Below are positions 21,908 through 34,769 of a DNA stretch of 64,000 nucleotides, in pieces. The notes under the pieces were generated by a model that saw only the letters and a list, made by a program, of their open reading frames with translations, searched no databases and was not told where the DNA came from. This stretch comes from Salvator merianae. Its lineage: Eukaryota > Chordata > Lepidosauria > Squamata > Teiidae. The position numbers and the translations under genes were made by a program. Positions within the stretch are counted from its first letter, which is position 1; each line of letters starts with the position of its first letter. The stretch spans positions 27,381,376 through 27,445,375 of the forward strand of contig QVOM02000101.1 of NCBI GenBank assembly GCA_003586115.2, read 5' to 3'.

Positions 21908-23674
21908 TACATTTGGTTACTGACTAAATAAGTCATTTGTAATATAGCATATTATTTCTGGAATCTTCTGCATTTTATGTCCTTCCACTGAAGTGTGTAC
22001 ACATGTTCCAGCAATCTTATATCTTGCCTTTGACATGAAATGCAAGGACAGGATGGCGTGTTTCCTACTGTCCATCACTTGAACTCTTGGTGTGAGCTGT
22101 TAATGGAATGTGAAGTCCTATCACACTTTGGTACACAAGACTCAGAAGCAGCCTCATGCCAGACTGTGCCCATGAATATTGAAATAAAGATGAGATGTTG
22201 AAAGAACAGCTGGATCCCTGTATGTGCTGGAAAAAGACAAACCCTGATTGAAACTGCAGATTTCAAGTTTGCCTGTGATCCCTCCCTTCTGCTCCCAAGG
22301 AAACGATCCACATTAAAACAATCAAGAAAGCAATCAGTGCTTGAAATATCTTGTTCACCAGAGTCAAATGAAAACTCCTATAGTACTGGCTAGAATTGGT
22401 ATACTTTAATCAAAATCCAAAAATCCTTTGTGGCCTAGGTCTAGCTGACATAGAGACTTTGAAGGCCAGAAACTTTCTTTCACAGCCTTTACTATTGCCA
22501 GGTGGGCCCATTTCACAGGTAAAAGAACTTCTGGCAGTATTTCCTGCAGTGTTTCCTGCAGCAATATCAAAATGGGTCCCCCAGACTTGTTCAGCCTACA
22601 GGGTGTAATGTCTGCATGTCCTTTGTAGTTTGGAATATGGATTCTGGTCTGGTTGTGGACCTCTTTAAAGAGGTCCAAAACAAAACTGGAATACAGTGCC
22701 ATTTTTTACTCTGTATCCCAGACCATCTCTTTGTCCCATGTGGATGAAGAAGTCTAAGTGGGGAGTCTTCCTCAATTTAGTAATTTTTGTGAAAGGGTGG
22801 GCCTTGGAACAGAATATACTTTGATACAAGTCCCAATGTTGAAAGGGTCAATTGTGTCCTCAAACTAAGAATGTTGAAGTAGGCCTTATGTGGGGGTTCA
22901 ATGTACCAATTGGCTCAAAGGCACAGTGACAAATAATCTCTGGGGTTCCTGAGTAGCAGAAGGGGCATAAGGCCTTCTTTTATTTCCTTTATTTCTTCTC
23001 AGTTATACTTTAGACTTCTGGTATGTTTTTATTTTTACTATAGGTTCTGCTTTCCTTTGACACTGCCTCAAAAAAAAAAAAAAAAAAAAACTTTAATAAC
23101 TTACACACACATTACTTGCTACTCATTAAGCAGGGCAAGAGAGTCAGGTCATAAGGATGTGATCCAGAAATGGCAGACTGCTGTACGGGGCACTGTTTGG
23201 AATAAAATACAGTGGGAATGCTCTAAGTGTACCTGCTGCCAGCTTCTCCTGATTAGCTCTTTCTAGGCAACTTCCATTACTTTCAAAGGTAGATGACTTG
23301 GGCGATGTGAATAAGTCCTAAGCAAAGGCCTTCCTGTTTTGATTAGCAACTTTGTATAACAACCATAGGAAATATCTTCACTGTGGCTTGCAGCATGATA
23401 TGTATAAATGCCTCAGATTGTCACTTCAAATCACTCTTCTGTGCTCCAAAATGGAAACAAAGTGGCTTCTTTTGCTGCTGCAATCATGGTGTTCACATGG
23501 AAACTGACTTTGTTTTCAGGTGGAGATCTGGACCTAGACTATTTTATGTTAGGTTCCTTCCATTCTGTAGCTTCACCACTATGTCCAAAGTGGACTACTA
23601 CAGTTAAAATGTAAATAAATGATGCAACCTATAGCATTGGGATTTTTTTTCTATCCGATGCAAGATTTTGTGAG
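21908..23674. other. Unassigned sequence
   Basis: No gene or repeat family recognised beyond a 20-base A-run at about 23070-23090. Short ORFs here have no domain signature. Confidence 0.3.
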
Positions 23675-24012
23675 TAGGGATGTGCAAATTTCTGTTGGTA
23701 TTTGAAAATTCATTCAAAATTTCATATTTGTAAATTTTTGCATCAAAACGAAAATGACTTTTTTTTTGCATTTACAGTTTTTGAACAAAAATAAAAGGCC
23801 TATTCTTTTGTGAAAAATGAAATTTGTTGAATTTTTACAATTTTTGCTCTGTTTAAACCATGAAAATGACATTTTCAATGGGAAAACGAATGCAAAAAAT
23901 GAGAAAACGAATGTGAAAAATGCATTTTTCAACAATGAAATTCACTGACGAAGTGAAAATACAGATTTTCATTCAAAAATGATTTGATTTTATTCTTTTG
24001 TGCACATCCCTA
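23675..24012. mobile_element. hAT MITE, AT-rich subtype
   Basis: Starts TAGGGATGTGCAAAT, ends TTTTGTGCACATCCCTA. Flanks TTTGTGAG and ATTGTGAG agree at 7 of 8 positions. The 338-bp interior is A/T-rich, with AAAATGACATTTTCAATGGG motifs shared with the copies at 50039 and 53117. Confidence 0.85.
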
Positions 24013-24020
24013 ATTGTGAG

Positions 24021-25544
24021 GGACACTTTTTACAATTCTAACTTCAAATGCAAAGTTTGTATCATTGTCTCCTTTGAAAGAAAGAACTGAAAGTTCTGAA
24101 TCATTATTTGAATTTAATTATGTGTTTTTGTAAGCAAGTTGAACAGATATGCTTTATGTACTGCCTTGAGTACCACTTTGTTTACTTTTTTTTTTTTCAC
24201 TCTAGAAGAAAATGCCAAAGGCAATTCATGCCTTATCAATGCAAACACACAAGAATAAAAAGAATAGGTTCAGTTTGGGGGTGGTGTGTATAAAATAAGA
24301 TAATTCAAAGTAAGTTTTTAACAACAACAATAAAAAAATCTCAGAAATGAATCCTACAAAACAAAACAGAGCAGAACAATTCCTAATATTTTTTATATAA
24401 AATGGTTTAAATTACAGTGTAGTCCTATCATGTCTTCAGCAGTCAGAGCACTGTTTTATCCCTAGCCCAGAGGGGAGAAAATCATCACTTTACTGCCAAA
24501 AAAATAACCCATTTACCAATTATTTACCAGCCAATTATTTTGCTGGTCTAGCTTTGCCTGGAGCAGGGCAGCTTCCAGGCCAAATGAAATGAGATAGGTC
24601 AGACTGCTTGCTTTGCTAAACTGTTTCTCTATGGCTTGAACCACCTTTGCTTGCTGATCTCCACTTTCCAAAACTTGCCTCTTATGCATGCAGAAATGTA
24701 TTTATTCACCTAATGATACCTCTGATGTATTTACAGCCCTGGCTTCACTTTCTTTTCTCAATATACTTTGTTTCATAGTGATGAGTGGCCAAACAAAGCA
24801 GGAGTCACAGGGGGATGAAGAAAGACTCTTCTTCTTACTTTTCATTGTGCCTAGGTTGTGGTTTGCTGATTGCCAGTCTTAATCTGGAAATGCGGGGGGG
24901 CGGGGGGCAGAATGCAGTACTTTTTGAACAGAGACTGTTGATCGATCTACTTCTGCTTGCTTCTTCTCTGCATTCACTGAATGAGATAACTACTCCAAAT
25001 GCTTTGTGGGCTACAAGGAGCCCCTTGGAACCAATTTTTTCTCTGAAATGAGGTAATGGAAATTCCTGATAAATGTATTTCTGTGCTGTCTGGCACTTTC
25101 CAAAATCTGCAGTTTCATAAATCTTCAACATTTACTCAGCTGGCATTTCAGTAAATGCATAAAGGTGAAATGATTGCCCTGACAAATGTTGTTTGCTTCT
25201 AATTTTGACAGAAAGAAATAGTAGTAGTAGTAGTAGTAGTAGATCTCCTGTGCTTAGTAACAAGGGTCTCTAGTTCCATAATTTCAGTCCAAGGGAGGAA
25301 ATAATTTGGGTCTTCCAATGGGACTTTTTTAGAACAACAAATGTAGATTAAGGAGAGCAAGACTCTAAATACTTGTATTGTGGAATGCCAGATATTGTCT
25401 GGAGCTGTGGTCACACTCTAAAGAGATAGTCTGTTTCAGGGATGGACAGGGAATTCAACACATTTCTGGTCTGGAATGCCCAAGTCATATCCACAGTGTT
25501 GTGCTGCTGCTACCACATTGCCTCCGCTGCTGCCACACTGAACC
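24021..25544. other. Unassigned sequence with (AGT)n
   Basis: No gene recognised. A trinucleotide (AGT)n run occurs at about 25219-25242 and a G-rich tract near 24893-24907. Confidence 0.3.
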
Positions 25545-26040
25545 TTCATGGATTCCCTGCCATGCCGCATCCTGGGCCTGAGGAATCTGAGTCCTGTGAA
25601 TCCTCAGAGGAGGACCAGGCACTGGTACATGAGGGCTCTTCAGGGCCAGAGGACCCTGACTCCACTGGGACAGACTCTGCCAGACCCAGGTCTTTCCTGG
25701 GCTCAGAGTTGGAGAGACCCATCCCCAGCCAATGCAGGTTGCTGGCAATCTTTCCTTTTCTTGATAATGTCCTGACTCTTTGTTCGTGTTCACTGGCTCC
25801 TGACCAGTATTCTGACTTGTGACCTTGCTCCTGGATCATCCTTGAACCTGTGCTTCTGATACTGGCTTTTCTGACCCTGGTCTGGCATTACAGACTTTGT
25901 TCTAATGCTCTGCATGCATGGTAAGCTGAGACTGTCTGCTCATTCAATGCTATTTGCAGCCCCTTCTCTTGGCACCCAGTCTGACAGGACATTCCCTTTG
26001 CCTGGTTTAAAATAAATAAACATATTTAATGTCTGTGGCA
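25545..26040. repeat. Possible degraded repeat of unknown class
   Basis: A GC-richer island with overlapping Ser/Glu/Pro-rich frames on both strands (for example PGPEESESCESSEEDQ on +), followed by quasi-repeated CTTCTGA/TCTGACC phrases. The style resembles a decayed LTR or 5' leader of a reptile retroelement, but no terminus, motif or partner copy supports a name. Confidence 0.25.
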
Positions 26041-26230
26041 GCAGTGGGTTGGGATGACAGTGGTAGTGACAGTGCAGTGGCAGCAGCATTGGCAGTGACA
26101 GTGGGTGTTATTGGGGCTTTGTCATCAGTGGTGGGGTCAGGGTGTCATCAGCATTGGTGATACGAGATATTGGGGTGATGGTGTGGTGGAAGTGTTGAAA
26201 GTGGGATTGGAATGGCAGGGTTGGGCCCTT
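26041..26230. repeat. Cryptic GTGGCAGT / GTGATG low-complexity tract
   Basis: Imperfect iterations of GTGGCAG, GTGACAG and GTGGTGG run for about 190 bp on the + strand. No coding potential claimed. Confidence 0.5.
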
Positions 26231-27419
26231 CTCACAGTGACATGAAGTGAAGCAGTTCCATGGTGGTGCAGAACAAACATGGTTGGCAGTGACTATCTTG
26301 TGTCACCCCCTCTGAGTGATACGAGTGTTAGAGAACTTGCTGGGTGCCCTCAATGCCACTGCTGAAATTAACAACAACCCTTTGCCTGTGTCCATTTTTG
26401 GCAGAAATAAACTCAGTGTCAGGATTGTCAATTTTCAGAATAGTCTCATTAAAGGCAGGAAAGTCCTCAGAAAAACTGGAAGCACACTGACATCTGGTCT
26501 CCAAAGACTCACAACCTCCATTCTTCTTATATATAAGGTGTGACAGAGTTTCAGATGTGGCTAAATTTGAAATTCTGTTGATTTTTTCTTTCTTTTTTTT
26601 TTAGCATATTATAGAGCAGATATTCATATCCTCATTTAAACATTATGCATTTAAACATTATACATTTCTGCTAAATTTAAATTCTATCATATCAGGATCT
26701 GTTTCTATGGAAAATAAAACACAACAGAGAGTGGCTGCATGTCTGTGCCTTTTCCCCACCCCTGGAATGGAGCATCTCTGCAGATGAGGAGCCGAGATTG
26801 GGAAGGGCATCTTAGGCATTTTAGGCTAAGTGTGGGATTTGCTTCCTCTGAAAAGAGGAAACACTTCATGCAAACACTTCATGGAAACACTGCAAGATGA
26901 ATAAATCAGGTTACCAGTGTCTGTATACGGAGACCAATTCCTGAAGAAGTCCTAAAATCAGTTTCTGTGAGCAGGTACTGGTTCAGATGGCAACCAGGCT
27001 GCCAATGTCTATGCCATGACAGAGATACCACCCCACTTCAATTGACTCAATGGGATATAGAGACATGTGCAGCATAGTTACCCAGGGCACTTTAAGGAAA
27101 TAATTGCTGCTGGGCGTACAAGAACTGAACAACAATTTGCTGCTTACCTTTGAACTCCTGTACCTTATGAGCAACAAAGGTTGATAAAGAATTGCTATTC
27201 ATTCCTCTCCAATGTGCCCTGAATGCTTCAAAATAACAGAGAAGCACATATCTGAAGTAAAAGTGCATGAAGAATTAAAGAGAGAAGTTCTACCTGTTCA
27301 TGTTTTTGACAATGCAAGGCCTCCTCATATGAATGCTAAAATGAGTATGCAGAACAAAACTAAATAAAAATGCATTTTAATGTTTTCATGTTTGTTTTAC
27401 AAGTTCCACATAGCTTCTT
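26231..27419. other. Unassigned sequence
   Basis: No gene or family recognised. Confidence 0.3.
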
Positions 27420-27767
27420 CTCCCTGCACAGATGATCTAGCCACAGTAATCCATGCTTTGGTAACTTCCAGATTGGGTTATTGTAATGTACTTTACATGG
27501 GGCTGCCCTTGAAGTTGGGAAGCTTCAGCTGGTGCAGAATGCAGCAGTGAGACTGCTGACTTGAAGGGTTGGCTGGATGCATATCACTCTAGTATTAAAA
27601 GAGCTGCACTAGCTGCCAATTCACAAGGTGTTAACCTTAACCTATAAGGCCCTAAATGATTTGGACCCCAAATATGTAAAGGAACACCTTCTCCATTATT
27701 GACCTACCCATGCCTTAAGATCTGCAGATGAGGTCCTCTTGGTCATACCACCACCTTCAGTAGCAAG
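27420..27767 (+). mobile_element. L2-type LINE fragment (end of ORF2), copy 1
   Basis: The + strand translates in pieces to SRLGYCNVLYMGLP, then, after a frame change, a counterpart of the AALHWLPI..FKVLTLTYKALN signature near 27600-27650. These conserved C-terminal phrases belong to L2-like reverse transcriptases. It is cut off at the left TSD of hAT MITE B. A second copy is at 47383. Confidence 0.7.
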
Positions 27768-28614
27768 TAGGGGTGTGCACGAAGCTTCGTGGCATTCGAT
27801 TTTCGATCGAATTTCGTGATTCCGTGCCCTTCGCATCGAATGCGAAGGGCACCAGAAATCACGAATGTGAATTGCGAAGGTCTCTCAATTTTTCGAAGTA
27901 TTTCGGGACCTTCGCAATTTGCCAAAGTCTCACCTCTCTAGGCTGTCAGCGCTGGCGCTGACAGCCTAGGGTGAATCAGCCAGCCAGCAGTGAGTGGAAG
28001 TGCAGAAAATTCAACAGAAGGGAGGGATTCCCTTCCCGTTGATTTTCCTTCTCTTCCCCTCACTGACTCACCCCCCCAGGCTGTCAGCGCGAGCGCTGAC
28101 AGCCTAGGGTGAATGAGGCAGCCAGCAGACATCGGAAGCAGATAAATCAAGGCGAACGGAAGACCTTTTCGCCTTGATTTCTCTGCTTCAGATGGCGCTC
28201 GCCTCTCTCTCATCCCCCCCCCAGTCTGTCATCAGACTGACAGACTGCGGCGGGAGTGAGAGAGCGCGCTGCGCCATCGGAAGCAGATAAATCAAGGCGA
28301 ACGGAAGACCTTTTCGCCTTGATTTCTCTGCTTCAGATGGCGCTCGCCTCTCTCTCATCCCCCCCCAGTCTGTCATCAGACTGACAGACTGGGCGGGGGG
28401 GAATGAGAGAGAGGCGAGCGCCATCCGAAGCAGAGAAATTAAGGCAAAGGTTTTCCCTTCGCCTTGATTTATCTGCTTCCGTTCGCGGCGAAGATTTTTG
28501 CCGCGAAAACGAAGGGCTTCATTTTCGTGCGTATTTTTTCGCACGAAAACGAAGCCTAGGAGCTTCGCAGTCCTGCGAAGCGAAAAGGGAAAAGTGCCTT
28601 CGTGCACATCCCTA
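27768..28614. mobile_element. hAT MITE B, GC-rich palindromic subtype, inside the L2 fragment
   Basis: 847 bp with ends TAGGGGTGTGCACGAAGC and TTCGTGCACATCCCTA and perfect 8-bp duplications GTAGCAAG (27760-27767 and 28615-28622). The interior holds hairpins on TGTCAGCGC..GCGCTGACA. It also contains a near-exact direct duplication of about 125 bp starting CATCGGAAGCAGATAAATC at 28130 and 28275. Confidence 0.92.
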
Positions 28615-28622
28615 GTAGCAAG

Positions 28623-28825
28623 CTATGTGTGACATATCTCTTATACATCTGGAGGTTTTCATTCTATAACCCAGTTACTGGTTTTGGATTTACTGTTTCA
28701 ATTAAGTTAAACACATTGTAGAGTCCAAGTTAAAAATAACTGGAACAACCCATTTTTACAAGGACACTGATGATGTAACCAATTATTTTTTTCATATGTA
28801 TGTATATGTGTGTATATTTATATAA

Positions 28826-28885
<60 letters not shown>

Positions 28886-30702
28886 GGTGTGTAGAGACAT
28901 TGTAGTCATGTTTTGTTTTGTGAATATTATTCATGTTTTGTTTGTGATTAATAAAATTCTTAAAAAAAAAAGAAGTGATAGAGATTTCTTTTTCAGACAA
29001 TTTGAAGAAAATGTGAGTATAAATAAATCTTAATCCTTTAACAATCAATTACCAAATTCTTATTTTTATTTTTTTTTGCAAAAAATATGTCTGCATCTGC
29101 ATAGAATACAAAAACAAGTGATTCAAAAGCAGCTTAGAGATGGTAGGGTCACATATTATTATCTTAATCCATGATAAAGGCCAGGAAGTGTGTGGGGGAC
29201 TTCGAAATGCATTATCTGGTCCTTAATGTGCATTTCAAGTTGGCTGTAAACACTAAGATCAGCATGCTGTCATCTCTAAGCTGCATTTTGAGCTACTATA
29301 TTTAAACATTGAGAATTGTTAGAAAGTATTCCAGATTATAAAAGCAGAAATTTTAAAGATATTTTTTTGAACTCCTCTCTTGAAAGTAAAAGTGAGAGAC
29401 TGAACTATAAATTTGCAGGACGTAATCCAAGAGCTCAATTTAGGCAACAATGTAACCATTGTTGTCCTCTTAAGTAGAGAGACACATGAAATAAAATTAT
29501 GCATTCAGTTCACCATAGAACTGAACATCCTTTTGACAGTGAGACAGTTAGCTGAACAAACAATTGGCCACATTTGATTTCAAACTGGTTCAAAACACGA
29601 AAAGTTACTTTTCAAGGGAAAAGAAAAGAAAAACAGCAAATGTGAACTGTTTGATTGAATAATTTGCATTCACAAGTAAGAAACTGATTTAGTTTGATTG
29701 AACTTTTGGATATTCAAACTGCTCACAGTCTGGCATAGTCTGCACTAGCAGGAGGATGGCAGTCCCTAATCTGAGATATAATCTAGAATAAGAGCCAGTG
29801 CAGAAAAAGTGTAAGAATTACATTAAACACACACACACACAGAGAGAGAAAGACCAAAACAAATCAAAACAAGGTCCACTTGTCAAACATCTACAGAATA
29901 GAAACAGATGTCTGACCTAAGAGTTTTGATGCATGGGAAGGTAGTAGATTACTCGGTCATACAAAAAGAAAATTACTGAAGAAGGAATGGTTTTGGGTAT
30001 ACAAATTACCATATAAATTGTAAGTTTACAATATAAATTATAGTTTGAGTTTTAAATTCCCCTCAGGTCTTAATATAGATGATATGAAGATTTTTCTAGG
30101 AATGTCTGACATGCTTTCCAACACTCATTTGTCCCCTCCATTTTTGCTAAGATATATATGACCCATATAACAGTATAGCTGAACTGTTAAGATTTATTGA
30201 ATTGTTGAATACTGTATCATAGGAGATAAGTAAATCATAGTCTAAGTAACCTTATTTGATTACTTTTTTATTTAAACAAAAAGCTGAATTCATGCTATCT
30301 CTGCAGAACGTTTATTTTTGTAGGATTTTGCAAATAATATTTGTGAATATGCACAAATGAAAGTTTTTTTATTCATTTTTAATATGTTTAGATATTCTTC
30401 ATGTAGGTATATCACTAATATCTGCTGTGATGATAATGATGATCATCAATAACATCATCATGATAATTAGAAACTTATTTGTTGCCACTGAAGAAAAAAA
30501 AAGAGATCAAAAAATGCCTAGTCTCCAGTGTAAGCTGTTTTACTCTTGTTCCAAACCTCTTCTCCATAGACTCTTGGCTTTCTTCTATATTGAACAGCAA
30601 ATGATAATGGTTAGATATATCTTTTGACTTTGTCATCTGCTTGAGAATGCCCAGAAGCAATTGGTGGATCACCATGTGAGACAAGATGCTGAACTAGATT
30701 GT
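28623..30702. other. Unassigned AT-rich sequence with a (CA)n tract
   Basis: A (TA)n(CA)n(TA)n compound microsatellite lies at about 28825-28885. Around 29540-29735 the motifs GTTTGATTGAA and GGTTCAAAAC hint at another degraded GTTTGG-type MITE, without usable ends. No gene recognised. Confidence 0.35.
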
Positions 30703-30710
30703 TTGTGGAC

Positions 30711-31700
30711 TAGGGGTGTGCACGAAGTTTCGTGCCACTTGGATTTTCGTCGAATTTCGTGATTTGGTTCCCTTCGCATCGAATGCGAAGGGAAACAAAG
30801 ATCACGAAATGCGAATTGCGAAGGTCCCTCAACTTTCGATGCATTTTGGGACCTTCGCAATTTGCCTCTGTCTCATCCCCCTAGGCTGTCAGCGCGCGCG
30901 CTGACAGTCTAGGGGAAATGAGAGAAAGCGAGCGGGAGAGGAGGGCGATCAACGGAAGGAGGGGTTTCCCTTCCTTTGCCTTGGTCTCCCTCCTCTGCTC
31001 TCACCGCCTGACTCAGCCGGCGGGAGAGGAGGGCGATCAGTGAAAGGAGGGGGTTCCCTTCCTTTCCCTTATTCTCCCTCCTCTGCCGTCGCCGCCTGAC
31101 TCAGCCGGCGGGAGAGGAGGGCGATCAGTGAAAGGAGGGGTTTCCCTTCCTTTGCCTTGGTCTCCCTCCTCTGCCGTCGCCGCCTGACTCAGCCGGCGGG
31201 AGAGGAGGGCGATCAGTGAAAGGAGGGGGTTCCCTTCCTTTCCCTTATTCTCCCTCCTCTGCCGTCGCCGCCTGACTCAGCCGGCGGGAGAGGAGGGCGA
31301 TCAGTGAAAGGAGGGGGTTCCCTTCCTTTGCCTTGGTCTCCCTCCTCTGCCATCGCCGCCTGACTCAGCCGGCGGGAGAGGAGGGCGATCAGCGAAAGGA
31401 AGGGGTTTCCCTCCTCTCCCGCTCGCTGTCTCTCATTCCCCCTAGTCTGTCAGTCCCACGCGCACACTGACAGACTGGGGGGGGGAAATGAGAGAGAGGC
31501 GAGCGCCGTCGGAAACAGAGAAATCAAGGCGAAGGATCTTTTCTTCACCTTGATTCCTCTGCTTCAGGTCGAGGCGAAAATCTTCGCCGCGAACACGAAG
31601 GGCTTCATTTTCGCACATATTTTTTCATGCGAAAACGAAGACCCGTAGCTTCGCAGGAATGCAAAGCGAAAGGGAAAAAGTGCCTTCGTGCACACCCCTA
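30711..31700. mobile_element. hAT MITE C, GC-rich subtype with an internal minisatellite
   Basis: 990 bp, ends TAGGGGTGTGCACGAAG and TTCGTGCACACCCCTA. 8-bp duplications TTGTGGAC lie at 30703-30710 and 31701-31708. The subterminal TTCGCATCGAATGCGAAGG motif and TGTCAGCGCGCG hairpin match MITEs A and B. Longer than A and B because of an internal 88-bp tandem array. Confidence 0.92.
30933..31425. repeat. 88-bp minisatellite inside MITE C
   Basis: Units begin CGGGAGAGGAGGGCGATCA at 30933, 31021, 31109, 31197, 31285 and 31373, an exact 88-bp spacing. Units differ at a few positions (TTTGCCTTGG versus TTTCCCTTATT variants). Each unit pairs a GGGAGAGGAGGG arm with a CCCTCCTCTGC arm, so it can fold back. 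Confidence 0.95.
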
Positions 31701-31708
31701 TTGTGGAC

Positions 31709-32541
31709 TAGGCATGTGCACGAAAATCCGAGAAAATCAAACTTCGCACGAAAACAGCATCTCCGCTGTTTTTGTGTGAAGGCCGAAAGCCCCCTTTACC
31801 CCTGAACGTGAAGAGCGAGCACTTACCTTTGCCTTCGCTGCCTTCGCTGCCGTTCGTTTCTGTAGCAGCCTAGTAAAAGTTCTACTTCCTCCAACGTGGA
31901 GAAAGTAGAATTTCTACTGGCTGCTGTGTTGGCATCAGCAGTTGGTCACTATATTTGACTGACTGCTACACCAGTCTATTGGATGCCTCGCTTCCCTGCT
32001 GCCAGGGAAACAGGCATCCAATAGAGGTTTCTCTGATGGGAGAGGGGCAGGCAGATGAACCAGAGGACTTGAAAAGGACGCATGCCGCATGGTTCTACGA
32101 ACACTAAATTCTTTTTTTTTCTTTACTTTTTTATTTTTATTTTACTTGTGTGTTGGGTGGGAGGTAGGGGCTTTTATTTTTATCTTTTGTTTGTGTGTTA
32201 TGGGGTGTAGGAGCTTTAAAAATCTTTTTCATTTTATTTGTGTGCGGGGGGGGTGCGGGGTGTAGCGGCGGCACATGGCTTCATTGGCAGCAATTGCCCA
32301 GCCTGCCGCCTCTGTGCCCATTCACCCTTAAATATACTGGCACCATATCTTTACGGGTGGATGGGTGCAGAGCAGAGCCGATGGGCTGGCCAGTGACTGG
32401 CAGTGAAGCCATGTGTGAAAGGCGTCGCAGCGAAGGTGAAACCGGCTTCTTTTGGCATGGGTTTTTTTGCCGAAGATTTTTTTTGCCGGCTTCACCTCGC
32501 TGCGAAGCGAAAGGTGGAAAATGCCTTTGTGCACGTCCCTA
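31709..32541. mobile_element. hAT element D, adjacent to MITE C at the same target site
   Basis: 833 bp, ends TAGGCATGTGCACGAAAA and TTTGTGCACGTCCCTA. TTGTGGAC flanks it on both sides (31701-31708 and 32542-32549), the left copy shared with MITE C. The interior differs from A-C and lacks the TGTCAGCGCGC hairpins. On the - strand GCAAAGGTAAGTGC near 31825 looks like a splice donor, so it may be a deletion derivative of a longer element. Confidence 0.88.
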
Positions 32542-32549
32542 TTGTGGAC

Positions 32550-34769
32550 TGATCCAGTAGGGATCCTCTTGTGTCTTTACAACAATATTTTCTATTTGCA
32601 AAAGTTTTGAATTGATGACTGATGATTTTTACATTTCCCATTGTTCGGGTCATTGGTGCTAGCATACATATATCATATACATTTGGATTATATATTCAGT
32701 GTAACAGCACAATACGTCCAGGTATTATACGACTGTATGTCTGTTATTAATCATGTTTATTCTTTGTAAAACTGTATAAGGCTTTTTATTTTTAATTAAA
32801 ATATTAGACACACACACACCCCACACATGTAAATCTTCATTGCTGGATCCTGCAGTTGGGAAAGAAATGAAAAACCAGCAAGTTTCACCCAGACCTATGC
32901 TATATTTAATGAAATCTGTAAGCAGGAAAAAAGAAAGAAAGAAAGAAAGAATAAGAAATCAGTCAGTATAATAGAAACACATTTATTGATGGCAGAAATC
33001 AGCTTGAAGAAAATACCATCAAGTTAATTTCTCATGTCCAAGTAGATAAATACTGTAATAGGTAAGTACTGTCCACAAACAATGGCAGAAAACAACATTT
33101 ATGTTTGCCCCAGCTACTTTCCTAGAAATGTCCCTTTTTCAATTGGTTGGCAGGTGGAGATGATAGTTTATCTGACGAGGAGCAAGCTGGAGTTTGGAAA
33201 TTGAAGAAATTGAAGATTTTGCCAGCACACCATATTGTCATCTGTATAAAAAATGGGCTTGGTACACCAGCAGGACAACTTCATTTCCAATCCTCACTTT
33301 GTGGTCCTCTGTGCAAGCCAAAATTTATTGCTAACTGGCAAGTCCCAAGCAGGTAGGTGAGTCAAAAGTATAACTTGGATGATGTTGGAATGTGATTAAA
33401 ACAGCTGATACAATAAAATCACAGGAGATTCATAAAAGCTGACAAGAACAATGGCAGACTACATTTATCATAAAGAGAACAAAATTCAGATTGACTGCAT
33501 CTCATCTAATATTTTTTGTCTGTCAATGAATGACGGAGAAAATGCTAAAGTTGTGTTAAAGCTGCAGTCATTATTCTCCAGTGCATTAGTGACAATAGAA
33601 GCAGCTTGTTACAGAAACTGCCCTAAGCATGTATTTTTAGCTGTGTTTCTACACACACACACACATGATTTTTAAGAACTATTTATTTGACTTAACATAT
33701 TAGAGCCACTCCTGGGGAGGGATGACACTTGAATGATGTGTGTGTGGGGGAATTTAAAAGGCATACATGAAATAATTTTATTAAATAAATAAATAAATGG
33801 CAAGTAACAATAACAGATTACAATAACAACAATAACAACAATAACAACAATTGTGGGCAAATGGGTCAAATGACAACATGTAACTAGTAACAGGGAATTA
33901 TTTGAATTAATAGCAAAAAGTTAGTTCAAAAACCTTCCAAGGTTGAGCGAATAAACAAACAGAAGCAAGAGAGAAAATATCTGTGCAAGAGACGCAAAGT
34001 TTACTTTGTAGCACAAGTGGAACATTAGTTATGCCTTCAACAAGAGACACACCATTTCTAGCATCAGTCTCTGTTGACGCTCAAGGTCAATGCCATGTGG
34101 AAGAACATGTGATTAAGCAAATAACAAAATGGAACAGGGAGCTCAGCAAGGCATGTTAAGTTGGATTTTTTTTGCTAGCCAATCAAAAATGTATTGCTAT
34201 TGAAAAGACTGAAGAACTAAGATAAGGCTGAGTTCTAGAGGGGAGGTGGTGCCAAGGGTTAGGGATGCTCAATTCAATGAAATCTTCTCCTGTGATTCCC
34301 CAGTTTGACTATCATCAATTGCTACTCCTCATACACTCACCAACTGTACCCCAAAATGAACTTGGCCAAATTGGTGCTGGGAACGATTGAGGATAAAAGG
34401 AGAAAGGGGTGGCAGACAATGACATGGTTAGTGTTATGAAGGCAATGAGCATGAGCTTGGACAGTCTCTGGGAAATAGTAGAAGGCAGATGGACCTGGAG
34501 GACTGTGGTCCATGAGGTTACAAAGAATAGAACCACAACTAAATAATTAAATATCTAGAGAAAGTTACAGGTCTTCCTTTGCACAGGAACACAGAACAGG
34601 AAAAGGGAGGGGAGCTGCCAGAGGTTGGTATGTTGTACAGCCCAGTCATTTATAGTGGCAGAGAGGAGGTTTGGACAGGGTGTATTGAGAGTAGAGCAAC
34701 TACTTGTGTGTTAAACACAATATTTCCTTGATATGTCCTGAGAAGAAAGACATGCATGTACATTACCTG
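32550..34769. other. Unassigned AT-rich sequence
   Basis: No gene recognised. Short AC, AAAG and AATAAC repeats occur at about 32810, 32931-32950 and 33820-33852. ORFs such as the one at 33147-33356 have no domain signature or codon evidence. Confidence 0.3.

Noticed and set aside
25546..25839. Overlapping acidic ORFs as a gene
   Set aside because: Open on both strands, no conserved motif; more likely an old unidentified repeat.
28128..28607. 139-codon - strand ORF in MITE B
   Set aside because: Produced by the internal direct duplication of a non-coding MITE.
30933..31425. Regular 88-bp spacing suggesting a CRISPR-like array
   Set aside because: Units are contiguous with no unique spacers and lie inside a MITE in a eukaryotic genome; it is a minisatellite.
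33147..33356. ORF of 69 codons as a small host gene
   Set aside because: No domain, no splice or promoter context, and open frames this long are expected by chance.
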